The translations under genes and the position numbers were made by a program. From Lachnospiraceae bacterium (lineage in GTDB: Bacteria; Bacillota; Clostridia; Lachnospirales; Lachnospiraceae): a stretch of DNA of 64,000 nucleotides. The notes beneath the pieces were generated by a model that saw only the letters and a program-made list of their open reading frames with translations, had not been told where the DNA came from and made no database searches. This document shows positions 1 to 8,504 of the stretch, in pieces. The stretch spans positions 1 to 64,000 of the forward strand of contig JAFVXW010000016.1 in the NCBI GenBank assembly GCA_017500935.1. The letters are read 5' to 3'. How positions within the stretch are numbered: the first letter of the stretch is position 1; every line of letters starts with the position of its first letter.

Positions 1-277
1 CCTGGTAGAACTTGCAGAGAGCAATGAGCTGACCAAGCATGCGCTGCATCCTTACACCAAGGCCCTGATGAGCGCGGCTCCTATTCCGGATCCTGAGATC
101 AGCCGTCATCGTGAGAGAATCCCGATCGAAGGCGATATCCCGAGCCCGATGAACCCGCCCAGCGGATGTCGTTTCCACACCAGATGTCCTCACTGCACCG
201 AACGTTGTAAGACCGAAGTACCGCTTCTGAAAGAGCAGGCACCCGGACATTTCGTTGCATGTCATTTGTTTGACTGA
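1..277 (+). CDS. Oligopeptide ABC transporter ATP-binding protein, C-terminal fragment
   Basis: Only the last 91 or so codons are in the window; the reading frame is open from base 2. The visible part is the C-terminal tail typical of OppF/DppF-type ATPases that energise peptide import: a segment [20 protein letters not shown] followed by the proline-rich stretch and the cysteine cluster [11 protein letters not shown]. In this family that cluster follows the ATPase core and is seen only in peptide/nickel importers. The nucleotide-binding motifs lie upstream of the window. A strong terminator follows directly, so this is the last gene of its operon. The assignment to oligopeptide rather than dipeptide import cannot be settled from the tail. 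Confidence 0.88.
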   Translation, partial: LVELAESNELTKHALHPYTKALMSAAPIPDPEISRHRERIPIEGDIPSPMNPPSGCRFHTRCPHCTERCKTEVPLLKEQAPGHFVACHLFD

Positions 278-299
278 TCGACAAAAATAAGCTTTTTAG

Positions 300-341
300 C
301 CCCGCGGACGCAAAAGTGCGTCTGCGGGGATTGTTTTTTTT
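300..341 (+). terminator. Rho-independent terminator of the peptide transporter operon
   Basis: A 12-bp stem (300-311 with 318-329, one G-U pair) with a six-base loop is followed by a T-rich run including eight consecutive T. It starts 23 bases after the stop codon of the transporter ATPase. Confidence 0.92.
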
Positions 342-433
342 GTGCGGGAAATATGATTTCCTGTTGCGTTTGTGGATAGACGTGGGTAAAATGAAGCTGA
401 TAAGCTTTAGAGTTTTGGAGGAAAGACAGCGCA

Positions 434-973
434 ATGGACTGGTTATGGCAGCTGGACGGCAATATCCTGTTATGGATACAGGAATCTGTGCGTGCAGAAT
501 GGATGAATGGTATATGGAAATTTATCACATCGCTTGGAAATGGCGGCTTTTTGTGGATCGCGGCAGGTCTTTTGATGCTGTTTTTCAAAAAGACGAGAGC
601 AGCTGGCGCCGCAGGCCTGTTTGCAATGGCGTTTAATTATCTGGCGACAAATATTACACTTAAAAATCTGGTGGCAAGGCCCAGACCTTATACGGTGCTG
701 GAGGAACTGACGATTCTGATCGACCGGCCGGGAGAATTCTCTTTTCCCTCCGGGCATACCAGCTCGTCTTTTGCCTTTGCCTTTGCAATATATCTGCTTC
801 TGCCCAAAAAGTACGGCATTTGGGCTATGGTGCTGGCGGTGCTGATCGCGTTTTCCAGACTGTATGTGGGGGTGCATTATCCGACGGATGTTCTGGGCGG
901 TATTGCAGTTGGCATGTGCTGTGCGCTGCTGGCGGTCAGGGGAATGAGATATCTGGCAAAAATCCGGCGGTAA
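434..973 (+). CDS. PAP2-family membrane phosphatase
   Basis: A 179-residue integral membrane phosphatase of the type-2 phosphatidic acid phosphatase superfamily; in bacteria such proteins often dephosphorylate undecaprenyl diphosphate or phosphatidylglycerol phosphate at the membrane. All three signature motifs are visible: K77 with RPRP at 82-85, PSGH at 105-108, and SR at 141-142 with H148 and D152 (SRLYVGVHYPTD). Hydrophobic segments lie around 38-52, 111-124, 128-142 and 154-168. A GGAGGAAAG ribosome site lies about 9 bases before the ATG. The gene is followed by a DsbA-like protein after 11 bases and is probably cotranscribed with it. The exact lipid substrate is not determinable here. 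Confidence 0.9.
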   Translation: MDWLWQLDGNILLWIQESVRAEWMNGIWKFITSLGNGGFLWIAAGLLMLFFKKTRAAGAAGLFAMAFNYLATNITLKNLVARPRPYTVLEELTILIDRPGEFSFPSGHTSSSFAFAFAIYLLLPKKYGIWAMVLAVLIAFSRLYVGVHYPTDVLGGIAVGMCCALLAVRGMRYLAKIRR

Positions 974-984
974 AGGAGAATAGC

Positions 985-1635
985 ATGGAACTTGATATTT
1001 TATTTGTGACAGATTTTGTCTGTCCGTATTGTATTGTTGCAAAAGCTGCCCTGGAGGAAGCACTCCGGGAGCTTGGCGTGCAGGCGCATATTCTGATGCA
1101 GCCCCTGGAGCTGACACCGGAACCTAAAGAGCGTGTGGATACCTGCCATGATGAAGTGCGTAAGGCGCGTTATCAGATTCTTGTGGAGCCTGCGGCACAG
1201 CTTGGGATCGATATCAAGCTGCCGCCCAATGTGTGTCCCAGACCCAGAACACGGCTTGCCTGGGAGGGCTGGTATTTTGCGGATGCCCATGGATGCGGTG
1301 AAAAGTATGCAGATCTGACCTATCGCGCTTATTTTGAAAAGGAACAGGATCTGGAAGACATGGAAGTGTTGTGCAGCATCGCAAAAGCAGCCGGACTGGA
1401 TACGCAGGATTTTGCAAAAACGCTGGAGGAAGGCGTGTATACACAGGCTTTTCATGAGGCGGATGCCTATACCAAAAAGGTGATGGGGGTAAAGGGGATT
1501 CCTGCGATCTACATGAATGGGGAAAAAATTCAGGTCTCTTCCTATACCAAAGAGGAAATGCTGGAAATTCTGCAGAGCGGACTTTCTGCCATGGGGGATG
1601 GCGGTATGGTCTGCGGCGAGGACGGATGCAGCTGA
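985..1635 (+). CDS. DsbA-family thioredoxin-fold protein (FrnE-like)
   Basis: A 216-residue protein of the DsbA/FrnE thioredoxin-fold group, expected to act as a dithiol-disulfide oxidoreductase or isomerase. The N-terminal strand is followed by the redox motif C13-P-Y-C16, and the C-terminal part has the cis-proline segment GVKGIPAIYMNG. The middle (about 60-170) is the helical insertion usual for FrnE. No signal peptide is visible, so it should work in the cytoplasm. The start at 985 was chosen over upstream in-frame starts because AAAGGAG lies 7 bases before this ATG and the upstream stretch is inside the preceding PAP2 gene. Confidence 0.86.
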   Translation: MELDILFVTDFVCPYCIVAKAALEEALRELGVQAHILMQPLELTPEPKERVDTCHDEVRKARYQILVEPAAQLGIDIKLPPNVCPRPRTRLAWEGWYFADAHGCGEKYADLTYRAYFEKEQDLEDMEVLCSIAKAAGLDTQDFAKTLEEGVYTQAFHEADAYTKKVMGVKGIPAIYMNGEKIQVSSYTKEEMLEILQSGLSAMGDGGMVCGEDGCS

Positions 1636-1814
1636 TAAAAAGGATTCAGCTGACAGTCAGTGTCTGACGAAAGGTAACAGTCTGTTTGGGCAGACGGAAA
1701 GAGAAGGAAATTATGGGGTGGAAAGTAAAAGGCGCTGCGCTGCGTAAGCCGCCTTACTGGACAAAAAAATGGCCGGCACGAAAGCGGCCCATAATCATAG
1801 GGAGGTTACATATC

Positions 1815-3395
1815 ATGAGCGAAAACACAAAATTAAGTGCTGCATTAAGTCAGGCGGTGGACTCTTCCAGAAGACTGCGTGAAAAGTTTCTGGCAGACAG
1901 AACCCGCCCCGGTTATCATTATGCGATTCCGGAAGATTTTGGCGTTCCGGGTGATGTAAACTGCTGCTTTTACGCAAGAGGCCGGTATCATCTGATGTAT
2001 CTGTATGACTGCAGAAGTGATTCCTTCCGTTACGGACATCTTTCCAGCATTGATCTGGTGCACTGGCGTTCTCATCCGGATGCGCTGATGCCGGATGATT
2101 TGGACGGCGGTATTTTCAGCGGCGGTGCATTTGTGGATGATGACGGAACCTGCTATATGACCTTCTGGGCACTTCCTAAGGAGGGAGAGGGTTATGGCGG
2201 CGTGCGTATTGCAAAGAGCAGTGACCGCAACTATGAAGTCTGGGAAAAATTTGACGACTATATTCTGGAATGTACGGAATCCGGCATGCATGAAACCGTG
2301 GATGCAGACGGAAAGCCCCTGTATCTTGGCTGTTCCGATCCAAGCAACATCTGGAAAAAAGACGGAAAATATTATGTACAGCTCGGCAATCTGCCTGTTT
2401 TGTTAAAATTTAATATGTCCGGTCTGCAGGAAGACCACTTAAAAGAGCCCTATGAGGGTGTTCCGGCAGAGATCAGAGGCGACTGGGTGGATCTTTTTGA
2501 AAGCGATGATCTGCATAACTGGCGCTATGTGCACCGTTTTTATGACAGAAAAGCTGACAGCAGCTGGACAGCTGACGATGAAGACGATATGTGTCCTGTA
2601 TTTCTGCCTCTGCCTGCTGATGAGGACGGAGAAGAAGAGAGCGGCAAATATCTGCAGCTTTTCATTTCCCACAACAGAGGCTGTCAGTATTATATCGGTA
2701 CCTATGATAAAGAAGCAGATAAATTTTATCCGGAATCCCATGGCCGTATGACCTGGGTGGACAATACCTTCTTTGCACCGGAAGCATTAAAAGCGCCTGA
2801 CGGACGTGTTGTGATGTGGGCATGGCTGACGGACGATCTGAATGAGGTGGAAGGTTATAACGGCGTAAACGATCTGGGCTGGTGCGGTGTGTTTGGTCTG
2901 CCCAGAAGCCTGTGGCTGAAAAAAGACGGGACGCTTGGCATTGCGCCCATTAAGGAGTTAAAAAAGCTTCGTTATAATGAAACTGCGGACCTTGCAGCGC
3001 TTGACCCCACATCCTGCGAGATCAAGCTTGAATTTGCGGTGGGAACCGGCAGCGAATGCGGTATGTACATCAATAAATCTGCAGACGGCACGGAATATAC
3101 AAAGGTTTATTATGATGCTGCTGCACAGGAGCTGGTGATGGATCTGACTCATTCCGGAATCGGAAACCGCAGAGTAGTGGAGCGTGCACCTTTGTTTATT
3201 GTACCCGGCGAAAAACTGAAACTGGATATTTTTATCGACAAAGCAGTTGTGGAAGTCTACGCAAACAAACGTCAGGCGATCTGCCGCAGAGCGTACAGTT
3301 CCTGCGCGGAAAATACCGGCCTTGAGATTTTTGCAGAGGGCGGAGAACTCAAAAAAGTGCGTGCCTGGGATATGATGCCTTCCAATATGTATTGA
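1815..3395 (+). CDS. GH32-like (beta-fructosidase fold) protein with altered catalytic motifs
   Basis: A 526-residue protein that follows the plan of GH32 sucrose/fructan hydrolases: five-bladed propeller (about 30-370) and C-terminal beta-sandwich (about 395-520). The landmarks are recognisable but changed. The nucleophile block normally written NDPNG is here G-D47-V-N, followed by the conserved YHLMYLYD. The SGS block is FSGGA. The RDP block is S-D175-P. The EC block with the acid/base glutamate is D-M259-C260, so that Glu is a Met. FAPEAL and the VEVYANKRQ segment are conserved. No signal peptide. GGAGGTTA before the 1815 ATG decides this start. The gene precedes the glycyl radical enzyme by 79 bases. 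It may have changed chemistry or lost activity. Confidence 0.78.
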   Translation: MSENTKLSAALSQAVDSSRRLREKFLADRTRPGYHYAIPEDFGVPGDVNCCFYARGRYHLMYLYDCRSDSFRYGHLSSIDLVHWRSHPDALMPDDLDGGIFSGGAFVDDDGTCYMTFWALPKEGEGYGGVRIAKSSDRNYEVWEKFDDYILECTESGMHETVDADGKPLYLGCSDPSNIWKKDGKYYVQLGNLPVLLKFNMSGLQEDHLKEPYEGVPAEIRGDWVDLFESDDLHNWRYVHRFYDRKADSSWTADDEDDMCPVFLPLPADEDGEEESGKYLQLFISHNRGCQYYIGTYDKEADKFYPESHGRMTWVDNTFFAPEALKAPDGRVVMWAWLTDDLNEVEGYNGVNDLGWCGVFGLPRSLWLKKDGTLGIAPIKELKKLRYNETADLAALDPTSCEIKLEFAVGTGSECGMYINKSADGTEYTKVYYDAAAQELVMDLTHSGIGNRRVVERAPLFIVPGEKLKLDIFIDKAVVEVYANKRQAICRRAYSSCAENTGLEIFAEGGELKKVRAWDMMPSNMY

Positions 3396-3410
3396 TAGTG
3401 AGATTTTTAC

Positions 3411-3437
3411 GGCGCTCTGTATCTATGTACAGAGCGT
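3411..3437 (+). other. Intercistronic hairpin between GH32-like and glycyl radical genes
   Basis: An inverted repeat with arms GCTCTGTA and TACAGAGC around a six-base loop, without a T-run. Because no terminator signature follows, it is more likely an mRNA-stabilising or processing hairpin inside a shared transcript than a transcription stop. Confidence 0.5.
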
Positions 3438-3474
3438 CGGCGTTCGTCAGAAAAACTGACAGGAGGAAATGAAA

Positions 3475-5463
3475 ATGTCGCTGTATGAAAAATTTGCTGT
3501 GCAGAATGAATATTATGCGGCCGGACTTTTTGAAAATATGGAAAAATCTCCGCTGTGGCGTTACAGCAATGCCTTAAAACGCTTCTGGGAAAATGCGCCC
3601 TTACAGCCCTATGACGGCGGTGCGCTTTACCCCTGCGGAAAGGCTCCAAGTAAAGATGCCGGAACCAATATGGCTGTCCGTCCGGATTATTCCTACACCT
3701 TTGCGGTTTATGACTGGGATCTTTACCGGGAGCATTTTCAGGGAGAATGCCTGGAAATGATGGAGGAGGAAATGCATCTGGTACCGGGATTTCCCACGCC
3801 GCATACCATCGGCGGTGCCGGTTATACGCATTCCTTTATCAATTATGAAAGAATCTTAAAAGACGGACTGTGCGGCTACCGGAAACGCGTGGAAGAGCTG
3901 GGAGCAGGGGAATTTAAAGATGCCATGCTTGTTCTGCTGGACGGCATTGAAATCTACAGACAGCGGCTTTTGGCAGAGCTTCGTACGAAGGAAAATGTGT
4001 ATCCGGGATTATTGGAGGCTTTTGCAAGAGCTGACCAGCCGCCGCGCACACTGTATGAAGCACTGGTGGTGTGGAATTTTGTCTATTATGTGGACGGCTG
4101 TGATGATATCGGACGTCTGGACTATCATCTGATCCGCTTCTGGCAGGGCGAGGATGTGACAGAGACCCTGCGTGAGCTGTTTCGGCATGTGGATTGTAAT
4201 GACGGCTGGTCGGGACCTTTGGGACCTGATTACAATGAACTGACACTGCAGTGTATCCGGGCGTGTCATTACATCAGACGCCCCAGTCTGCAGCTGCGGA
4301 TCAAACCGGATATGCCTGATGAAATCTGGCAGGAGATGTATGCGTCCCTGGGTACATCCTGCGGACAGCCTGCGCTTTATAATGAAGAAGCATTTCAGGC
4401 TGCACTGGAACGGGAATTTCCCGGGATTCCCAAAGAGGACCGTCTGCGCTGCTGTTTCGGCGGCTGTACGGAAACCATGCTGGAGGGTATTTCCAATGTG
4501 GGTTCTGATGATCTGGGAATCCATGCGGCACTGATCTATGACCGGTTTACCAGAGCACATCTGGCTGAGTTTGACACTTTTGAGGCCTATTATGATGCGC
4601 TGGTGGAAGAAATTCATGCAGAAACTGCAAAGGCACTGGATATTCTGACCGAGTATCGTAAAAAGCGCGGACAGTACCGTCCGCAGCCGGTGCGTACGCT
4701 GCTGATCGACGACTGTATTGATAAACAGCTGGATTTCAATGCGGGCGGAGCGCGCTATTACTGGAGTGTGTCCAATGTGGCAGGCCTGATCAATGTGATC
4801 GATTCGCTGAGTGTATTGAGAAGTCTTGTTTTTGAACAGAAAAAATATACCCCGGAAAGTTTTTTGGCAGCCATGGACGGCCGTGATCCCGTATTTTTAA
4901 AAGAGGCCCGTGCATGTCCCTGCTACGGCGTGGATGATGACCGGATCGACCTTCTGGCAGCAGATCTGGCAGGAAAGATCTATGACGGATTTGAACAGAG
5001 AAAATGCTGGCCTTCCGGTAAATATCTGACCGTTTCCAATCAGTTTACCACTTATGAAGAAGCCGGAAAGATGGTGCAGGCTACGCCTGACGGCAGAGCA
5101 GCCTGTGAACCGCTGTGCGACTCATTGGGAGCGATCAACGGTAAAGATACGCAGGGACCGACTGCACTTTTAAACAGTGTGGCAAAACTTCCCTTAAACC
5201 GTATACTTGGCACGCCGGTTATGAATATCAGAATCCGCAAAGAGCATCTGGCGCTTTACTTAAAACCGCTGGTAAGTGCATTTTTTGAAAAAGGCGGTAT
5301 GCAGCTGCAGGTAAGCTGTCTGTCCCGTGAGGAAATGCTGGATGCCATTGAGCATCCGGAACGCCATGAAAATCTGGTGGTGCGTATCGGCGGCTATTCC
5401 GAATATTTTAACCGCCTGTCTCCCGGACTGCAGCAGACTGTGCTTGCAAGAACGGAGTATTAA
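3475..5463 (+). CDS. Compact glycyl radical enzyme of unknown substrate
   Basis: A 662-residue member of the pyruvate formate-lyase/diol dehydratase superfamily. Near the C-terminus it has the glycyl radical loop VVRIGGYSEYF, with the radical site at Gly640, followed by LSPGLQQTVLARTEY. The thiyl-radical site is in GGC331TE333: a single active Cys followed two residues later by Glu, as in dehydratases, decarboxylases and C-N or C-S lyases of the family, not the Cys-Cys pair of true pyruvate formate-lyase. It is much shorter than the usual 750-850 residues, mainly at the N-terminus. The start at 3475 sits 8 bases after AGGAGG; an ATG two codons earlier is too close. No activating radical SAM enzyme is adjacent. 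Neighbours are the GH32-like protein upstream and a YfcC carrier downstream. Confidence 0.88.
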   Translation: MSLYEKFAVQNEYYAAGLFENMEKSPLWRYSNALKRFWENAPLQPYDGGALYPCGKAPSKDAGTNMAVRPDYSYTFAVYDWDLYREHFQGECLEMMEEEMHLVPGFPTPHTIGGAGYTHSFINYERILKDGLCGYRKRVEELGAGEFKDAMLVLLDGIEIYRQRLLAELRTKENVYPGLLEAFARADQPPRTLYEALVVWNFVYYVDGCDDIGRLDYHLIRFWQGEDVTETLRELFRHVDCNDGWSGPLGPDYNELTLQCIRACHYIRRPSLQLRIKPDMPDEIWQEMYASLGTSCGQPALYNEEAFQAALEREFPGIPKEDRLRCCFGGCTETMLEGISNVGSDDLGIHAALIYDRFTRAHLAEFDTFEAYYDALVEEIHAETAKALDILTEYRKKRGQYRPQPVRTLLIDDCIDKQLDFNAGGARYYWSVSNVAGLINVIDSLSVLRSLVFEQKKYTPESFLAAMDGRDPVFLKEARACPCYGVDDDRIDLLAADLAGKIYDGFEQRKCWPSGKYLTVSNQFTTYEEAGKMVQATPDGRAACEPLCDSLGAINGKDTQGPTALLNSVAKLPLNRILGTPVMNIRIRKEHLALYLKPLVSAFFEKGGMQLQVSCLSREEMLDAIEHPERHENLVVRIGGYSEYFNRLSPGLQQTVLARTEY

Positions 5464-5546
5464 AATATAATATACAGAAGAAGTGTATAAAGGGGAAAAA
5501 CAATGTATAATTATGCAGAAATTTGTGAGAAAATAACGGAAATCTG

Positions 5547-5575
5547 TTGACATTTGTTCGGAGCGTGTATATACT
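5547..5575 (+). promoter_or_regulatory. Sigma-A-type promoter upstream of the YfcC carrier
   Basis: TTGACA at 5547-5552 and TATACT at 5570-5575 with a 17-base spacer, a near-consensus match. The predicted start (about 5582) lies only a few bases before a terminator hairpin, which suggests a leader RNA controlled by premature termination. Confidence 0.8.
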
Positions 5576-5588
5576 TTAATTCATAACT

Positions 5589-5622
5589 GAGCCAATGGAA
5601 GCCTTTTCATTGGCTCTTTTTT
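5589..5622 (+). terminator. Terminator or attenuator in the leader of the carrier gene
   Basis: Nine-bp stem GAGCCAATG / CATTGGCTC (5589-5597 with 5608-5616) followed by six to seven T. It lies 126 bases after the glycyl radical gene and directly after a strong promoter. The segment 5600-5611, which includes part of the 3' arm, is perfectly complementary over 12 bases to 5647-5658, so two mutually exclusive structures are possible. Confidence 0.8.
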
Positions 5623-5701
5623 GGCAAAAGCAGCACTCCTGCTTCAAATGAAAAGGCTGTCCGGATCTGTGCATGTATCCGGAGAGCAAAAGGAGGAAAT
5701 C

Positions 5702-7105
5702 ATGCAGAATCAGAAGAAAAAAAGAGAAGTGCCTCATGTGCTTGTTATTTTACTGGTTATGATCCTGATCGCTACGGTGGCAACATGGATCGTTCCGGCA
5801 GGTACTTATGAGCGTGTTCTCGATGAAGCCAGTGGACGTATGGTCATTGACCCGTCCAGTTTTACCTATGTGGAAAAGAATCCTGTCGGCTTGTTCGGAT
5901 TGTTCTTAAGTCTGGAAGAAGGTCTGATCGAAGCGGCAAACATCACCTTTATGATTTTTGCGGCGTTTTCCAGCTTATATATGCTGGAAAAGACAGGCGC
6001 GATCGATGCGGCAATTGCGCTGATCGTAAAGTTTACCAAAAAGCATCCCAATTCCACCAATGCAGTGATCGTAGTGATCATGGCTGCACTTGCTGTATGG
6101 GGTTCCACCGGTACCATGTCCTATGAAGAGATCATTGCATTTATCCCGATTTTTGTCGCGATCAGCATTGCGCTTGGATATGATGCTATTGTTGGTATCG
6201 CAATTTCTGTTATCCCTGTCGGCATCGGTTTTGCATCCGCAACGGTGAATCCGTTCACCATCGGTGTGGCACAGACCATTGCAGAACTTCCGCTGTATTC
6301 CGGTCTGGGATATCGTATTCTGATCCTGGCTGTGATGACAGCCATGCTGATCGTGTATACCCTGATTTATGCAAAGAAGATCAAAAAGGATCCCACCAAG
6401 AGCCTTACCTACGGTATTGACTATTCCGATCTGGCTGTTGATGAAGAAAGAATGAATACAGAAATGACCCTGGCCCGCAAACTGAGCCTTTTAAGCCTTC
6501 TGATCGCAGTTGTTGTGATGGGCTGGGGGTTGATCACACAGGGCTGGTACATCAACCAGGTTGCGGCAATCTTTATGATCCTGGCCATCGCAGTCGGCAT
6601 TATCAACCGCTGGAGTGCCAATAAGATCGCAACGACATGGGTGGAAGGTTTGAGCCGCGGTGTGGTATCTGCGATCACTGTCGGTGTGGCAAGATCCGTT
6701 CTGACTGTTTTGAATAAGGGTAATGTGGTAGATACCATCATTCATGCCTGTGTATCCCTGATCGAAGATCTGTCCCTGTATGCAAGCAGCCTGGGCATGC
6801 TGATCTTCCAGACACTGCTGAATCTGTTTATTCCTTCCGGTTCCGGTCAGGCAACGGTTGCAATGCCGATCATGACACCTATCGCAGATATCATTGGCTT
6901 AAATCGTCAGATCGCAGTTTTGATCTTCCAGTTTGGTGACGGTTTCTCCAATCTGATCTGGCCTACCAGTTTTATGGTCATTGCCTGTGCAGCTGCAAAA
7001 ATCCCGCTTGGCAAGTACTATAAATGGCTGATGCCTATGATGGGAATCTGCTTTTTACTGCAGTGCATCTTTGTATTTGCTGCGATTGCGTTTGGTTATT
7101 GCTAA
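5702..7105 (+). CDS. YfcC/DcuC-superfamily membrane carrier
   Basis: A 467-residue polytopic carrier of the YfcC family (C4-dicarboxylate carrier DcuC/ArcD-like superfamily, PF03606), which moves dicarboxylates, basic amino acids or peptide-like anions across the cytoplasmic membrane. The protein starts with a charged tail and a first helix (about 10-30). It then has the family blocks VWGSTGTMSYEE and GFASATVNPFTIGVAQ in the first half, and LNLFIPSGSGQATVAMPIM and GDGFSNLIWPTSFM in the second, the expected inverted-repeat hairpin loops. About 11-12 membrane segments are visible. AGGAGG lies 5-6 bases before the ATG at 5702; an upstream in-frame TTG would read through the leader. The substrate is unknown; the neighbouring M20 amidohydrolase suggests an acylated amino acid or peptide. 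Confidence 0.87.
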   Translation: MQNQKKKREVPHVLVILLVMILIATVATWIVPAGTYERVLDEASGRMVIDPSSFTYVEKNPVGLFGLFLSLEEGLIEAANITFMIFAAFSSLYMLEKTGAIDAAIALIVKFTKKHPNSTNAVIVVIMAALAVWGSTGTMSYEEIIAFIPIFVAISIALGYDAIVGIAISVIPVGIGFASATVNPFTIGVAQTIAELPLYSGLGYRILILAVMTAMLIVYTLIYAKKIKKDPTKSLTYGIDYSDLAVDEERMNTEMTLARKLSLLSLLIAVVVMGWGLITQGWYINQVAAIFMILAIAVGIINRWSANKIATTWVEGLSRGVVSAITVGVARSVLTVLNKGNVVDTIIHACVSLIEDLSLYASSLGMLIFQTLLNLFIPSGSGQATVAMPIMTPIADIIGLNRQIAVLIFQFGDGFSNLIWPTSFMVIACAAAKIPLGKYYKWLMPMMGICFLLQCIFVFAAIAFGYC

Positions 7106-7203
7106 AAACATTTGCTTTCCTGATTGCGGTAAGGTAAAATATGTAACAAACCGGTGATTGCAAAAGTACAGGGCTGTCTGGCAGCAAATGAAGTAATATA
7201 TCG

Positions 7204-7230
7204 CCCGGCCGTACTCTAAGAACGGCCGGG
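7204..7230 (+). terminator. GC-rich hairpin after the carrier gene, probable terminator
   Basis: A nine-bp stem CCCGGCCGT / ACGGCCGGG with a nine-base loop lies 99 bases after the carrier stop. The following T-tract is poor (TGAATTTCGTTTTA), so termination may be partial and some transcripts may continue into the amidohydrolase. Confidence 0.6.
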
Positions 7231-7294
7231 TGAATTTCGTTTTATCAAGGCGGCTTGTACGGTGGTCGGCCTGTTAAAGACTGAGGTAGAAAAG

Positions 7295-8500
7295 ATGAAT
7301 TGGAATCAGGAATTTTTGGAATTGATGAACAGCCAGCTTCCGGCAATCTGGGAAGAAGCGGTAACAGACCGCCGCTATCTGCATATGCATCCGGAAGTTG
7401 GGTTCGAGACTCAGAATACAGAGAAATATGTGACAGAGTGTCTGGAAAAACTGGATGCAGAATTTCTGGATGCAAAAATAGGTGTTATGGCACTGATCCG
7501 GGGAAAAGATCATGAACATATCGTGGCACTGCGTGCGGACATGGATGCCCTGCCTATTCAGGAGGCCAATGATGTGCCCTATTGTTCTCTTAATCCGGGC
7601 AAAATGCATGCCTGCGGTCATGACGGACATACTGCCATGCTGCTTGGAGCGGCGAAGTTTTTGAGTGCACACCGAAATCTTCTTCCCATGGATGTGCTTT
7701 TGATCTTTCAGCCTGCTGAAGAAGGTCCCAATCTGGGCGGTGCCCGCGTCATGCTGGAAGATCTGCGTAAAAAAGGGCTTGCAGACAAAATCGTTAATAT
7801 TTTCGGCCTGCATCTGTTCAATGATTTTCCGACCGGCACTGCAGGCGTAAAATACGGCTCCATGGCCGCATCCACGGATGAATTTGATATTACGATCCTT
7901 GGTAAGGGCGGACACTGCGCACAGCCTTATAAATGTGTTGATGCGCTTTCGATCGGTGCCAAAGTCATTACCGCCATGGAAAGTTATATGTCCAGAAGAA
8001 TGGATCCCTTTGATCAGGCCATTTTTTCAGTGGGTATGTTCCATTCCGGTTCCGCCAAAAACGTGGTCGCGCAGACTGCGGAGATTGCAGGTACCATCCG
8101 CTGCCAGAGGGAAGAGACCAGAGCACAGATCATTGCCGATATGGAACGGATTGTAAAGGGCATCTGCTACGGTTACAGTGCAGAATGTGAGATCAATGTG
8201 CTGCACGGTCTGCCGGTACTGATCAATGAGAAGAAAGCGGTGGATTATTCCGCTGTGCTGGCAGAAAAGATCGTAGGAAAAGACAATCTTTTATATCTGC
8301 AAAATCCCATGATGGGTGCAGAGGATTTTGCATATTTTGCAGAGGCGTTCCCGGCATCCTTTATCTGGTTTGGATCTGCCAGCGAAGAAAAAAATCTGAC
8401 ACAGCAAAATCATCAGCCCCGTTTTGATTTTGACGAAGATGCAATGAAATACGGTATCCAGCTGCTTTGCAGTCTGGCAGTTCATATTACGGAGAGATAA
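7295..8500 (+). CDS. M20-family amidohydrolase (N-acyl amino acid/hippurate hydrolase type)
   Basis: A 401-residue cytosolic metallo-amidohydrolase of the M20D group, which removes acyl groups from N-acyl amino acids or related amides. The binuclear metal site is recognisable: LRADMDALP at about 79-87, HACGHDGH at 105-112, FQPAEEGP at about 143-150, the GLHLF segment, and the late MMGAEDFAYF. The dimerisation domain lies between about 185 and 300. The start at 7295 is favoured by a GAGGTAG ribosome site 6 bases upstream. It ends 4 bases before the Gfo/Idh gene, so the two are an operon. Context with the YfcC carrier suggests import and hydrolysis of an amide. Confidence 0.88.
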   Translation: MNWNQEFLELMNSQLPAIWEEAVTDRRYLHMHPEVGFETQNTEKYVTECLEKLDAEFLDAKIGVMALIRGKDHEHIVALRADMDALPIQEANDVPYCSLNPGKMHACGHDGHTAMLLGAAKFLSAHRNLLPMDVLLIFQPAEEGPNLGGARVMLEDLRKKGLADKIVNIFGLHLFNDFPTGTAGVKYGSMAASTDEFDITILGKGGHCAQPYKCVDALSIGAKVITAMESYMSRRMDPFDQAIFSVGMFHSGSAKNVVAQTAEIAGTIRCQREETRAQIIADMERIVKGICYGYSAECEINVLHGLPVLINEKKAVDYSAVLAEKIVGKDNLLYLQNPMMGAEDFAYFAEAFPASFIWFGSASEEKNLTQQNHQPRFDFDEDAMKYGIQLLCSLAVHITER

Positions 8501-8504
8501 AAAA

